From assembly GCA_963710275.1 (NCBI GenBank), contig CAVPZS010000012.1, forward strand, positions 186,001-250,000: a stretch of DNA of 64,000 nucleotides, read 5' to 3'. The position numbers and the translations under genes are program-made. The notes beneath the pieces are model-generated. The model had not been told where the DNA came from, ran no database searches, and saw only the letters and a program-made list of their open reading frames with translations. This DNA is from Rhodoblastus sp963710275. GTDB lineage: Bacteria > Pseudomonadota > Alphaproteobacteria > Rhizobiales > Beijerinckiaceae. Shown here piece by piece: positions 18,527-26,561 of the stretch; the first letter of the stretch is position 1; each line of letters opens with the position of its first letter.

Positions 18527-19336
18527 ATGGCGCCGCGTCCCTTCTGGAAAGGCTATCTCAAGCTTTCGCTCGTCACCTGTCCGGTGGCGATGACGCCCGC
18601 GACCAGCGAAAACGCCAGGATCCGGTTCCACATCCTCAACCGCCGGACCGGAAACCCGGTGGAGAGCCGCTATGTCGACGCGGGCAGCGGCGCCGCCGTC
18701 GAGGAGGACAATCTGGTCAAGGGCTATGCCAAGGCCGAAAACGATTACGTGCTGTTCGAGGACGACGAACTGAAAAGCCTGGCGCTGAAGAGCACGTCGA
18801 CCATCGACATCGAAAAATTCGTTTCCGACGCCGATGTCGACTGGATCTGGTACGACCGGCCGCATTATCTCACGCCGAACGATCCCGTCGGCGAAGAGGC
18901 TTTCGCCGTCATCCGCGACGCGATGAAGGCCGCCGGCATGGTCGGCCTGTCGCGGCTCGTGCTGTTCCAGCGCGAGAGGCCGGTGCTGCTGAAGCCGCAG
19001 GAGAATGGCATTGTCGTCTGGACCTTGCGCTATGCCGACGAGGTGCGGGACGCGAAGAATTATTTCGGCGACATCGGCGCTGCAAAGGCGGACCCGGAAG
19101 CGCTCGACCTCGTCGGCCAGCTGATGGAAAAAATGACGGCGTCCTGGGATGCGAAACTCGCGCATGATCCCGTGCAGGACAAGCTGGGCGACATGATCGC
19201 CGCCAAGCGCAAGGGGCTGGCGAAACGCCCCGCGAAATCGCGCGACGAACCGGCGCCGAGGGGCGGAAATGTCGTCGATATCTTCGATGCGCTGCGCAAG
19301 AGCATCGGCGCTGAGGCGAAGCGATCGAAGCGATGA
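18527..19336 (+). CDS. ku: Ku protein, DNA end-binding (first copy)
   Basis: A 269-residue bacterial Ku. It should form the homodimeric ring that binds broken DNA ends and recruits LigD for non-homologous end joining. The Ku core is recognisable from residue 6 (FWKGYLKLSLVTCPV) through YYD/HYLTPND-type stretches to about residue 225, followed by a basic tail (KRKGLAKRPAKSR). It has its own EcfG-type promoter. It is convergent with ligD: the ku stop TGA (19334-19336) abuts a TCA that would be the ligD stop in one frame. It is clearly different in sequence from the second Ku at 21828-22694, so the two could make heterodimers or serve different conditions. Confidence 0.95.
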   Translation: MAPRPFWKGYLKLSLVTCPVAMTPATSENARIRFHILNRRTGNPVESRYVDAGSGAAVEEDNLVKGYAKAENDYVLFEDDELKSLALKSTSTIDIEKFVSDADVDWIWYDRPHYLTPNDPVGEEAFAVIRDAMKAAGMVGLSRLVLFQRERPVLLKPQENGIVVWTLRYADEVRDAKNYFGDIGAAKADPEALDLVGQLMEKMTASWDAKLAHDPVQDKLGDMIAAKRKGLAKRPAKSRDEPAPRGGNVVDIFDALRKSIGAEAKRSKR

Positions 19337-21824
19337 TCACCTGCTGCGATTTCCTGCCTTGCTGCAGCGGCGCCGCGGCGTCGCGGAACGAGGACCAGGG
19401 AATGGTTTCGAGCGACGCCAGCCGCGTGGGCGCATTCGCGACGGTGAAATGGGCGGGGCCGAGCGCCGGGCTCAATTCCTCCCAGTCGAGCGGCATGGAA
19501 ACGGGCGCGCCAGCCCGCGCGCGCGGGCTGTAGGGCGCCACCGCTGTCGCGCCGCGCTGGTTGCGCAGATAATCGATCAGGATCTTGCCGCGCCGCCGCG
19601 CCTTGGCGACGGTCGAGACAAATTTGTCGGGGCTGTCGGCCGCCATGGCCTCGGCGAAGGATTTGGCGAAGGTCTTGACAGCGGGCCAGTCGGATTTCGG
19701 AAGCAGCGGCGCGGCGACATGCAGGCCCTTGCCGCCGGATGTCTTCACAAAGGCGGCGAGGCCCGCCTGCTCCATCCGCTCGCGCGTCTCCTGCGCGGCG
19801 GCGATCACGGCTTCCCAGGCGACGCCCTCGCCGGGATCGAGGTCCATGATCAGGATATCCGGCCGCTCCCAGTCGGCGATCGTCGAGCCCCAGGGATGGA
19901 TTTCGAGCGCGGCGCCCTGGGCGAGCGAAATCAGCCCGTCGAGGTCCTCGATGACGATGGCCGCTTCGCCCTTCGGGTCGGTGACCGAATGGATCGCCGG
20001 TCCCGCGCCTTTCCACAGATGCTTCTGGAAAAACTGCTCGCCGGAAAATCCGTTCGGACAGCGCAGCAAGGCCAGGGGACGGCCGACGATGAACGGCGCG
20101 GCGTGGCGCCAGACCTCGGTAAAATAATCGGCGAGCCCCTGCTTGGTGACGCCGGCGTCCGGCCAGTAGAGACGGTCGGGATGGGTCAGCTTCACGGCGC
20201 TGCGCGGCGCTTTCGCCTGCGCATCCGGCGCCTGCGTCTCGCGGATCACCGACGTCGCCGGCTTGTCGTCGCGCAGGCCGCGAAAGGATGCGTGGCGCAG
20301 GTGGCCGTCGGCGGTCCAGGCGCGAAACTCGACCTCGGCGACAAGCTCCGGTCGCGCAAAATGAAGCTGGCGCAATTCGGCGGCGGTAAGTTTCTGCGCG
20401 AAGGGAGACGCGCTGGTTTCCAGAGGTTCGAGCCGCCTGAAAAGTTCGCCGGCCATTTTTTCGGTAAAACCGGTCCCCACCCGGCCGACATAATCGAGCG
20501 CGCCCTTGTCATGGACGCCCAGCGCCAGCGATCCCACCGCCTTGCGCGAGGTCGTGGAAGGCGCGAAGCCGCCGATGACGAATTCCTGTCGTCCCGAACA
20601 TTTCGACTTGATCCAGCTCTTGCCGCGTCCCGACCGGTAGGGCGCATCGCGGAGTTTCGAGACGACGCCTTCGAGACTCAGGCGGCAGACATGGCGCAGC
20701 ACCAGGGCGCCGTCTTCGTCGAAATGCCGGCTGTAGCGCAATGGCTTTGGCGCGCCGGCCAGAAGGCGTTCCAGCAACTCCTTGCGCGCGATGAGCGGGG
20801 CGTCGCGAAGATCGTAGCCGTCGAGATGAAGAAGATCGAACAGGCAATAGAGGAACCGCTCGCTGCGACCTTCGCTGAGGTCGGACTGCAGGGCGGAAAA
20901 ATCCGAGGCGCCGGCGGCGTTTTCGACGACGAGCTCGCCGTCGAGCAGGGCGTTCTTGAGGGGCAGCGCGCGCAGCGCCGCGACAATGGGGTCGCCGAAT
21001 TTTTCCGTCCAGTCGAGGCCGCTGCGGGTGAGCAGCGTCACCTCTCCGTCCTCGATGCGCGCCTGGATGCGGTAGCCGTCGAACTTGATTTCATGCAGCC
21101 AGCGCGCAGCCGAGGGCGGCGCCTTGGCCAGCGACGCCAGCGCCGGTTCGACGAAGCGCGGCAGCGTCGCTTTTTTTGCGCCCTTGATTTTCGAAATTTC
21201 GTCGCCGGGAAGCGAGACGGCGGCCTGCAGCTTGCCGCGCTTCGACGACCAGCCGGGCGCCTCGGTGGCGACGGCGGCGATGGCGCGGCCCGACTTGGCG
21301 GAATTGGGCTGCTCGTCGAGAATGTCGGCCTCGTCTGGGGCGCGGGCGGCGTCGTCCTCACCCTTGATCAGCAGCCAGTTGTCGTGCTTGTCGCCGCGTT
21401 TCCTGGCCATGCGGACGAGGCGCCAGCGGCCGTGCAACTTTTTGCCGAAAAGCTCGAATTCGAGGTGGCCCTTGGCCAGCGCCTTTTGCGGCGAGCCCTC
21501 CGGCCGCCACGCGCCAGTATCCCAGACGAGGACCGTCCCCCCGCCATATTCGCCCTTCGGGATCGTCCCTTCGAAATCGCCATATTCGAGCGGATGGTCC
21601 TCGACTTCGACCGCGAGGCGCTTGACGCCGGGGACGAGACTGGGCCCCTTGGCGACAGCCCAGCTTTTCAGCACCCCGTCGAGCTCCAGCCGCAGATCGT
21701 AATGCAGCCGTCGCGCGTCATGTTTCTGCACGACGAACATGCTTTCGGCGGCAGGCCTGGCGCCGCCGCGCGGTTCCGGGGTGGCGGCGAAATTGCGTTT
21801 CTTGCGATAGGTTTCGAGCGCCAT
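18909..21824 (-). CDS. ligD: LigD: multidomain ATP-dependent DNA ligase/polymerase of NHEJ (C-terminus uncertain)
   Basis: The domain order is 3'-phosphoesterase (about residues 30-160, HDARRLHYDLRLE), ligase (about 215-520, adenylated Lys247 in EIKFDGYR) and primase-polymerase (about 545-820, catalytic DLDPG at 661-665). It trims, fills and seals broken ends held by Ku. It starts 3 bp after ku2 ends. Homology stops near residue 830 (about 19350), but the frame as assembled stays open to 18909, running antisense through ku. A stop in another frame at 19337-19339 directly abuts the ku stop, so a one-base error at about 19337-19400 is likely and the true gene is probably 19337-21824. Confidence 0.93.
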   Translation of the reverse strand: MALETYRKKRNFAATPEPRGGARPAAESMFVVQKHDARRLHYDLRLELDGVLKSWAVAKGPSLVPGVKRLAVEVEDHPLEYGDFEGTIPKGEYGGGTVLVWDTGAWRPEGSPQKALAKGHLEFELFGKKLHGRWRLVRMARKRGDKHDNWLLIKGEDDAARAPDEADILDEQPNSAKSGRAIAAVATEAPGWSSKRGKLQAAVSLPGDEISKIKGAKKATLPRFVEPALASLAKAPPSAARWLHEIKFDGYRIQARIEDGEVTLLTRSGLDWTEKFGDPIVAALRALPLKNALLDGELVVENAAGASDFSALQSDLSEGRSERFLYCLFDLLHLDGYDLRDAPLIARKELLERLLAGAPKPLRYSRHFDEDGALVLRHVCRLSLEGVVSKLRDAPYRSGRGKSWIKSKCSGRQEFVIGGFAPSTTSRKAVGSLALGVHDKGALDYVGRVGTGFTEKMAGELFRRLEPLETSASPFAQKLTAAELRQLHFARPELVAEVEFRAWTADGHLRHASFRGLRDDKPATSVIRETQAPDAQAKAPRSAVKLTHPDRLYWPDAGVTKQGLADYFTEVWRHAAPFIVGRPLALLRCPNGFSGEQFFQKHLWKGAGPAIHSVTDPKGEAAIVIEDLDGLISLAQGAALEIHPWGSTIADWERPDILIMDLDPGEGVAWEAVIAAAQETRERMEQAGLAAFVKTSGGKGLHVAAPLLPKSDWPAVKTFAKSFAEAMAADSPDKFVSTVAKARRRGKILIDYLRNQRGATAVAPYSPRARAGAPVSMPLDWEELSPALGPAHFTVANAPTRLASLETIPWSSFRDAAAPLQQGRKSQQVIIASIASPQRRCSCAAHRRYRRHFRPSAPVRRAISRGVSPAPCAWRRSCRPACPARDHARVSHPRTPSFFPSAGRRGRALPGPPLQRRCRRNNSSRPAPRRHSARSRRQCHSPAASAAPASRAGTARAATGRPCRRPSSRRG

Positions 21825-21827
21825 GGG

Positions 21828-22694
21828 CTAGCCCGCCTTGCGCCGCGGCGGCCGTTTCGCGGCGGGCTTCCTGGAGGCGGGGGCTTTCGCCGCCGTCGTC
21901 TCCCGGCGGGCCGTCTTCGGCCGCACGCCGGCGCTTTCACGCAGGGCCTGCAGCAGGTCCGGAGCGCGGCGGCTTTCCCGTTGCTTCGGCGGCGAAACGC
22001 TCCGGCCCTCGATCTTGGCCTTGACCAGTTCGGCGAGCGCCGTCTCGTAATGATCCGCAAATTCGGAGGCGTCGAAGGCGCCTTGCTTGGTCTTGATGAT
22101 ATGGCGGGCGAGATCGAGCATTTCGCCCTTGATCTGCAATTTCGCCACGTCGGCGAAGACTTCCGCCGCCGGGCGCACTTCGTAGTCGTAATGCAGCGTC
22201 GTCGCGATCAACCCGTCCTCGAAGGGCCGGATGGCGACGGCGCGAAGACGGCGAAACAGCACGGCCTGGGCGACTGCGACGAGATTGCGGCGGCGAAGTC
22301 CGTCGCGGATGAGCGCGAAAATCTCATCGCCGCTCCTGTCCGCCGGCGTCAGGTAATAGGGCTTGTCGAAAAAGCACTGGTCGATATCGCCGCAACCGAC
22401 AAAGGCCGAGACGGACAGCGTCTTGTCGCTCCTGGCCATTGCCGCCTCGATCTCCTCCGGCTCGAAGGCGATGAATTGGTCCTTGTCGAATTCGTAGCCC
22501 TTGACCTGTTCCTCCTTGGGGACGACGGCGCCCGTGCCGCTGTCGATGAATTCGCGCCGGACGCGTTCGCCGCTGGCGCGATTGATGGTGTTGAAGACGA
22601 TATGATCGGAAGACGACGCGGCGGTATAGAGCGCGACCGGGCAGGTGACAGCCGCGATCTGCAAATGACCTTTCCAGTTTGCGCGCGCTGGCAT
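21828..22694 (-). CDS. ku: Ku protein, DNA end-binding (second copy, operon with ligD)
   Basis: A 288-residue Ku homologue beginning MPARANWKGHLQIAAVTCPV, with the core to about residue 225 and then a long Lys/Arg/Ala-rich tail (ASRKPAAKRPPRRKAG). In other bacteria such tails affect DNA threading and LigD binding. It is the first gene of a ku-ligD operon, with 3 bp between the genes. Upstream on the minus strand is a GGAAC-N17-GTT promoter, which suggests control by the general stress response. With the first ku it forms a compact two-Ku, one-LigD repair locus. Confidence 0.95.
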   Translation of the reverse strand: MPARANWKGHLQIAAVTCPVALYTAASSSDHIVFNTINRASGERVRREFIDSGTGAVVPKEEQVKGYEFDKDQFIAFEPEEIEAAMARSDKTLSVSAFVGCGDIDQCFFDKPYYLTPADRSGDEIFALIRDGLRRRNLVAVAQAVLFRRLRAVAIRPFEDGLIATTLHYDYEVRPAAEVFADVAKLQIKGEMLDLARHIIKTKQGAFDASEFADHYETALAELVKAKIEGRSVSPPKQRESRRAPDLLQALRESAGVRPKTARRETTAAKAPASRKPAAKRPPRRKAG

Positions 22695-22741
22695 GGGCGG
22701 CCTCGTCGATGGGTCGGCGCCGTTCCGGCGCTGAGCGATAA

Positions 22742-22766
22742 AACGCTCTGATTTTCCTGTCGTTCC
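22742..22766 (-). promoter_or_regulatory. EcfG-type promoter of ku-ligD
   Basis: On the minus strand GGAAC (22766-22762), 17 bp, GTT (22744-22742). It lies 48 bp before the ku2 start and has the same spacing as the ku1 promoter. It is back to back with a third such promoter for the small secreted-protein gene. Confidence 0.65.
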
Positions 22767-22797
22767 ATCGCGTCCAGGCAGAGCCCAAGAATGTGCC

Positions 22798-22822
22798 GGA
22801 ACCATTTCATGGATCACCTGTT
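22798..22822 (+). promoter_or_regulatory. EcfG-type promoter of the small exported-protein gene
   Basis: GGAAC (22798-22802), 17 bp, GTT (22820-22822), 34 bp before the start at 22857. It diverges from the ku-ligD promoter, so a single stress sigma factor could drive both directions. Confidence 0.6.
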
Positions 22823-22856
22823 GTCCGTTCCTGAAAATGACGATCGGGAGGCAAGA

Positions 22857-23063
22857 ATGCGCATGAATTTGCTGGCCTTGACGGCCGTCGCCGCTTTGTC
22901 GATTCCGCCGGCGGTCGGCGCGCCGGAGCGCGGCGGAGCCCTGGCGCCCGGCGCCGAGGGAATACAGCAGCGCCTGAGCGCCACGCCAACGCAGGAGAGG
23001 GAAGACAAGGGCGACAAGCGCAATGACAGCAAGGCGCGCCCGGACCAGCGGCGCGACGGCTGA
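22857..23063 (+). CDS. Small exported protein of unknown function
   Basis: A 68-residue protein preceded by a good GGGAGG site. It has a Sec signal peptide (MNLLALTAVAALSIPPAVGA) and a very hydrophilic, charged mature part of about 45 residues rich in Glu, Asp, Lys and Arg (EREDKGDKRNDSKARPDQRR). I recognise no family. It carries its own EcfG-type promoter opposite ku-ligD, so it is probably a stress-induced periplasmic protein. Confidence 0.6.
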   Translation: MRMNLLALTAVAALSIPPAVGAPERGGALAPGAEGIQQRLSATPTQEREDKGDKRNDSKARPDQRRDG

Positions 23064-23125
23064 TCGGGAGGACGCCGCTTCGGACGGCGCGAACATCGAT
23101 AATACCGCCCGCTTGAGTTCCCACG

Positions 23126-23275
23126 TTAGCTTGGCGTCCGCCACCCGAGGCTGCCGACCTTGTTCGAGAGGTCGGCGATCAGGGCGAGATCTTCGGCGGT
23201 CAGGCCGGCATAGCGTTGCCTTTGCCGGGCGTCGCTTTCGCTGGAGGTCAGTTCGCCAATCTCGGAATAGGTCAT
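23126..23275 (-). CDS. Small protein of unknown function (49 residues)
   Basis: The frame from ATG 23275 encodes a hydrophilic 49-residue peptide beginning MTYSEIGELTSSESDARQRQ and containing GLTAEDLALIADLSNKVGSLG, which looks helical. An AAGGAG ribosome site lies 8 bp upstream. It sits between the small exported-protein gene and the pobA terminator, on the minus strand. Its size makes the call tentative, but the ribosome site and codon use support translation. No family recognised. Confidence 0.45.
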   Translation of the reverse strand: MTYSEIGELTSSESDARQRQRYAGLTAEDLALIADLSNKVGSLGWRTPS

Positions 23276-23321
23276 GGCCTGCTCCTTCAACTTCCTGCAA
23301 AACATGCAGGCCATGCGCTGT

Positions 23322-23355
23322 AAAAATAAAAAAGGCGGCGAAAACCTTCGCCGCC
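23322..23355 (-). terminator. Rho-independent terminator of pobA
   Basis: On the minus strand a 9-bp perfect stem (GGCGGCGAA with TTCGCCGCC, 4-base loop) is followed by a T-rich tract, TTTTTTATTTTT. It begins 27 bp after the pobA stop. Confidence 0.85.
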
Positions 23356-23381
23356 TGAATTCCTGAGTCCTGGCCGCAAAT

Positions 23382-24554
23382 TCAGAAGGGAAGGCCGACG
23401 TAATTTTCCGCCAGCGAGCCCATCCCCTTTTCCGAGGAGAACAGATAGGCGAGTTCGGTATCCTGCAACTTGTTGTCATAGGCCAGGTTGGCGGGGAACT
23501 TGTGCAGCATGTTGGTCATCCACCAGGAGAACCGCTGCGCCTTCCACACGCGCGCCAGGGCTTTCTGCGAGTAATTCGCCAGGCCGGCGTCGTCGCCCCC
23601 CTGATAGTGGTCGATCATCGCGTGGTAGAGGTAGTAAATGTCGGAGGCGGCGCTGTTAAGGCCGCGCGCGCCGGTCGGCGGCACGATATGGGCGGCGTCG
23701 CCCGCGAGGAACAGCCGGCCATAGCTCATCGGCTCCGCGACGAAGCTGCGCAAGGGCGCGATGCTCTTTTCGATCGACGGTCCGGTGACCAGCTTTCCCG
23801 CGACCTCCGCCGGAAGCCGGCGCTTGAGCTCATCCCAGAAGGCGTCATCCGACCAGTCCTCGACCTTGTCCTCCAGCGGAACCTGGATGTAATAGCGGCT
23901 GAGGACCTGCGAGCGGAGCGAACACAGCGCGAAGCCGCGATCATGCTTGGTATAGATCAGTTCGGGCGACACCGGCTTGGTGCGCGACAGCACGCCGAGC
24001 CATCCGAACGGATAGACGCGCTCATATTCGCGCAGCACGTCCTTGGGAATCGATTTCCGGCTGACGCCGTGGAACCCGTCGGCGCCGACGACATAGTCGC
24101 AGTCGATGCGGATGACCTTGTCGCCATCGCGATAGGTGACGTGGGGCGCATCGGATTTGAGATCGTGCAGCGCCACGTCCTCGACGTTGAACACGGTCTT
24201 GGCGCCCGATTTGTCACGCACATCATAGAGATCGCGGGTGAGTTCGGTCTGGCCGTAGACGATGACGGAATTGCCGCCGGAATATTTGTGCAGGTCCACG
24301 CGATCCATCACGCCGTCATGGGCGATGTAGAAACCGTGGTGGATCTCGCCTTCGCGGTCCATGCGCTCGCCGCATTGCGCCTCGCGCATCAGGTCGGCGA
24401 AGCCGTGCTCTAGCACGCCGGCGCGAATGCGGGCGAGGACATATTCGCGGCTTTGCCGCTCCAGCACGATGGTGTCGACGCCCTTGAGATGGAGCAATTG
24501 CGAGAGCAGCAGCCCCGACGGGCCGCCGCCGATAATGCAAACCTGGACTTTCAT
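23382..24554 (-). CDS. pobA: 4-hydroxybenzoate 3-monooxygenase
   Basis: A 390-residue flavoprotein hydroxylase converting 4-hydroxybenzoate to protocatechuate with NADPH and oxygen. Motifs in order: the FAD-binding GGGPSGLLLSQLL near the N-terminus, the DG motif VVGADGFHGVSR, and the GD motif GDAAHIVPPTGARGLN. The length equals that of characterised PobA. A GGGAGG ribosome site precedes the ATG, and a terminator follows. It diverges from an AraC-type regulator gene. Its product feeds directly into the lig operon 2 kb away. Confidence 0.97.
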   Translation of the reverse strand: MKVQVCIIGGGPSGLLLSQLLHLKGVDTIVLERQSREYVLARIRAGVLEHGFADLMREAQCGERMDREGEIHHGFYIAHDGVMDRVDLHKYSGGNSVIVYGQTELTRDLYDVRDKSGAKTVFNVEDVALHDLKSDAPHVTYRDGDKVIRIDCDYVVGADGFHGVSRKSIPKDVLREYERVYPFGWLGVLSRTKPVSPELIYTKHDRGFALCSLRSQVLSRYYIQVPLEDKVEDWSDDAFWDELKRRLPAEVAGKLVTGPSIEKSIAPLRSFVAEPMSYGRLFLAGDAAHIVPPTGARGLNSAASDIYYLYHAMIDHYQGGDDAGLANYSQKALARVWKAQRFSWWMTNMLHKFPANLAYDNKLQDTELAYLFSSEKGMGSLAENYVGLPF

Positions 24555-24650
24555 GCATTCCTCCCTTTTTTATGATTTCTGGAGCAATTCTAACCCAGGA
24601 TTGCGGCGATCCGAATGGAGCTTGCGCAGAATTTCTTGTACAAATGCAAC

Positions 24651-25517
24651 ATGAGTTTTTCTGCGCCCCGCGTCGTCAACTACAATCTGTTCGGCGAATC
24701 CCACGATCTGCCGGACGTGGTGCATTGCGAAGCGATTTTCACGCGGGCCGTGCTGCATGACTGGGAGCTGACGCCGCATCGCCACGCGCGGCTGCACCAG
24801 ATTCTCGTCGTCAGCGACGGCGGCGGCCGCGCGCTGCTGGAAGACGGGCGCCACGAGCTGGCGCCGATGCGCCTCGTCAATGTGCCGGTCGGCGCCGTGC
24901 ACGGCTTTTCCTTCACGCCCGAGAGCAATGGCTGGATCGTGACCCTGGCGGCGGAAATGTTGGACGAAAGCCTCGCGCCGCAGGAGGGCCTTCGCCAGGC
25001 TCTGGCGCGGCCTTTCATCGCCCCGGCGCATCAGGACGTCTTGACCACCATGGAGCGGATCTTCGCCGAATTCGCGGGCCGGAGATTTGCCCGCGCGCAA
25101 ATCCTGCGCTCGCTCTGCGGCGTGCTGATCGGTTTTGTCGCCCGCGCGGGCGCCGAGGAAACTCCTGCGTTGGAGAGCCGGGCGCCAGGCGGTGCCTTGC
25201 CGCAAAGGTTCGAGGCGCTGCTGGAAAGGCAATTCAGCAATCACTGGAGCGTCGCCGATTACGCGCGGGCCCTGGCGGTGACGCCGACCCATCTCAGTCG
25301 CGTCCTGCGCTCCGCGACCGGACAGGCGGCGTCGCAGCTCATCCAGGAAAGAGTGATCCGGGAGGCGCGTCGCCATCTCGTCTACACCAATCTTTCCGTC
25401 GCCGCCGTTTCCTACGCGCTGGGCTTTGACGACCCCGCCTATTTCAGCCGCGTCTTCGCGCAAGCGACCGGCGTGTCGCCGCGCCGTTTTCGCGCTCGCC
25501 TGCTGGAGGGAGATTGA
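24651..25517 (+). CDS. AraC family regulator, probably PobR-like
   Basis: A 288-residue regulator (303 if the ATG at 24615 is used). It has an N-terminal cupin-type sensor (HRHARLHQILVV) and a C-terminal pair of helix-turn-helix motifs (WSVADYARALAVTPTHLSRV and LSVAAVSYALGFDDPAYFSR). It is transcribed divergently from pobA with a gap of about 96 bp, the usual arrangement for the 4-hydroxybenzoate-responsive activator PobR. No clear ribosome site marks either start. Its stop TGA directly abuts the stop of the convergent aldo/keto reductase gene. Confidence 0.88.
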   Translation: MSFSAPRVVNYNLFGESHDLPDVVHCEAIFTRAVLHDWELTPHRHARLHQILVVSDGGGRALLEDGRHELAPMRLVNVPVGAVHGFSFTPESNGWIVTLAAEMLDESLAPQEGLRQALARPFIAPAHQDVLTTMERIFAEFAGRRFARAQILRSLCGVLIGFVARAGAEETPALESRAPGGALPQRFEALLERQFSNHWSVADYARALAVTPTHLSRVLRSATGQAASQLIQERVIREARRHLVYTNLSVAAVSYALGFDDPAYFSRVFAQATGVSPRRFRARLLEGD

Positions 25518-26528
25518 TCAGGCGGCGAAGGTCTCGGTGTCGACTTCGGATTCGCCCTGCGCATTGTAGCGCGGGCCGACGACGGTGCGCTGGTTGATGA
25601 TCTCATCCACGCGGCCGATGAGATCGGCGCTCAACGACACCTTGGCGGCGCCGATATCCTCTTCGAGATGCGCGAGGCTGGTCGTTCCGGGAATCGGAAT
25701 GATGTTTTCACCCTTGTGCAGCAGCCAGGCCAGCGCCAGTTGCGCCGGCGTGCATCCGGCCTCCTCGGCCAGCGCCGCATAGGGCGCCAGCAGCTTGAGG
25801 TTTTTCGCGTAGGCGTCCGGCTCGAAGCGCGGCATGGCGCGCCGGATGTCGCGCGCGTCGAACGTGGAAACGTCGGTCAGCTTCCCGGTGAGATAGGCGC
25901 GGGCCAGCGGCGAAAAGGCGACGAAGGCGGCGCCGATTTCGCGCGTCGCCTCGAGCACCGCGATTTCAGGATTGCGCGTCCACAGCGAATATTCGGTCTG
26001 CACCGCAGTAACAGGAAATTCTGCGTGGGCGCGCTTCAATGTGGTGGCGGAAACCTCTGAGAGCCCGATGGCGCGGATATGGCCCTTGCGCACCATTTCG
26101 CCCAGCGCGCCGACGCTTTCCTCGATCGGCACTTGTCGGTCGAAACGATGCAGGTAGTAGAGATCGATGACGTCGGTCTGCAGCCGGCGCAGGCTGTCCT
26201 CGCATTGGCGCAGCAGCGTCTCCGGACGCCCGTCGATATGCTTCTTTTTCACGCCTTGCGCGTCGGGCACGCCGGACATGCCGCATTTGCTGGCGAGCAT
26301 GAAGCTGTGGCGATGTTTCTTCAACACGCGCCCGACCAGCTCCTCATTGGCGCCGAAGCCATAGAGCGTGGCGGTGTCGAAATGGGTGACGCCCCCGTCG
26401 AGCGCCGTGAGCAGCACGCGCTCGCCCTGCTCCGCCGAAACCGGCGGACCATAGGCGTGGCTCAGGTTCATGCAGCCAAGGCCGATGGCGCTGACGGTGA
26501 AGGGACCAATTTTTCGCTGTTGCATCAT
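25518..26528 (-). CDS. Aldo/keto reductase
   Basis: A 336-residue NADPH-dependent TIM-barrel oxidoreductase. The catalytic tetrad is visible: Asp in THFDTATLYG, Tyr in the same stretch, Lys in LASKCG and His in YYLHRFD. The C-terminal IIPIPGTTSLAHLEEDIGA binds the cofactor. It lies 33 bp after ligC on the same strand, so it is probably the last gene of the lig operon. It could reduce a lignin-derived aromatic aldehyde or a ring-cleavage aldehyde; the sequence does not say which. No frameshift, unlike the genes upstream. Confidence 0.9.
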   Translation of the reverse strand: MMQQRKIGPFTVSAIGLGCMNLSHAYGPPVSAEQGERVLLTALDGGVTHFDTATLYGFGANEELVGRVLKKHRHSFMLASKCGMSGVPDAQGVKKKHIDGRPETLLRQCEDSLRRLQTDVIDLYYLHRFDRQVPIEESVGALGEMVRKGHIRAIGLSEVSATTLKRAHAEFPVTAVQTEYSLWTRNPEIAVLEATREIGAAFVAFSPLARAYLTGKLTDVSTFDARDIRRAMPRFEPDAYAKNLKLLAPYAALAEEAGCTPAQLALAWLLHKGENIIPIPGTTSLAHLEEDIGAAKVSLSADLIGRVDEIINQRTVVGPRYNAQGESEVDTETFAA

Positions 26529-26561
26529 GCCGCTCTCGTCTGCCTCGCCGAGGGGATAGCA

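Noticed and set aside
19269..22751. A 1160-codon open frame on the plus strand opposite ligD and ku2.
   Set aside because: It mirrors ligD codon by codon; in GC-rich DNA the antisense of a strongly biased gene stays open. Its translation has no recognisable domain and it starts inside ku.
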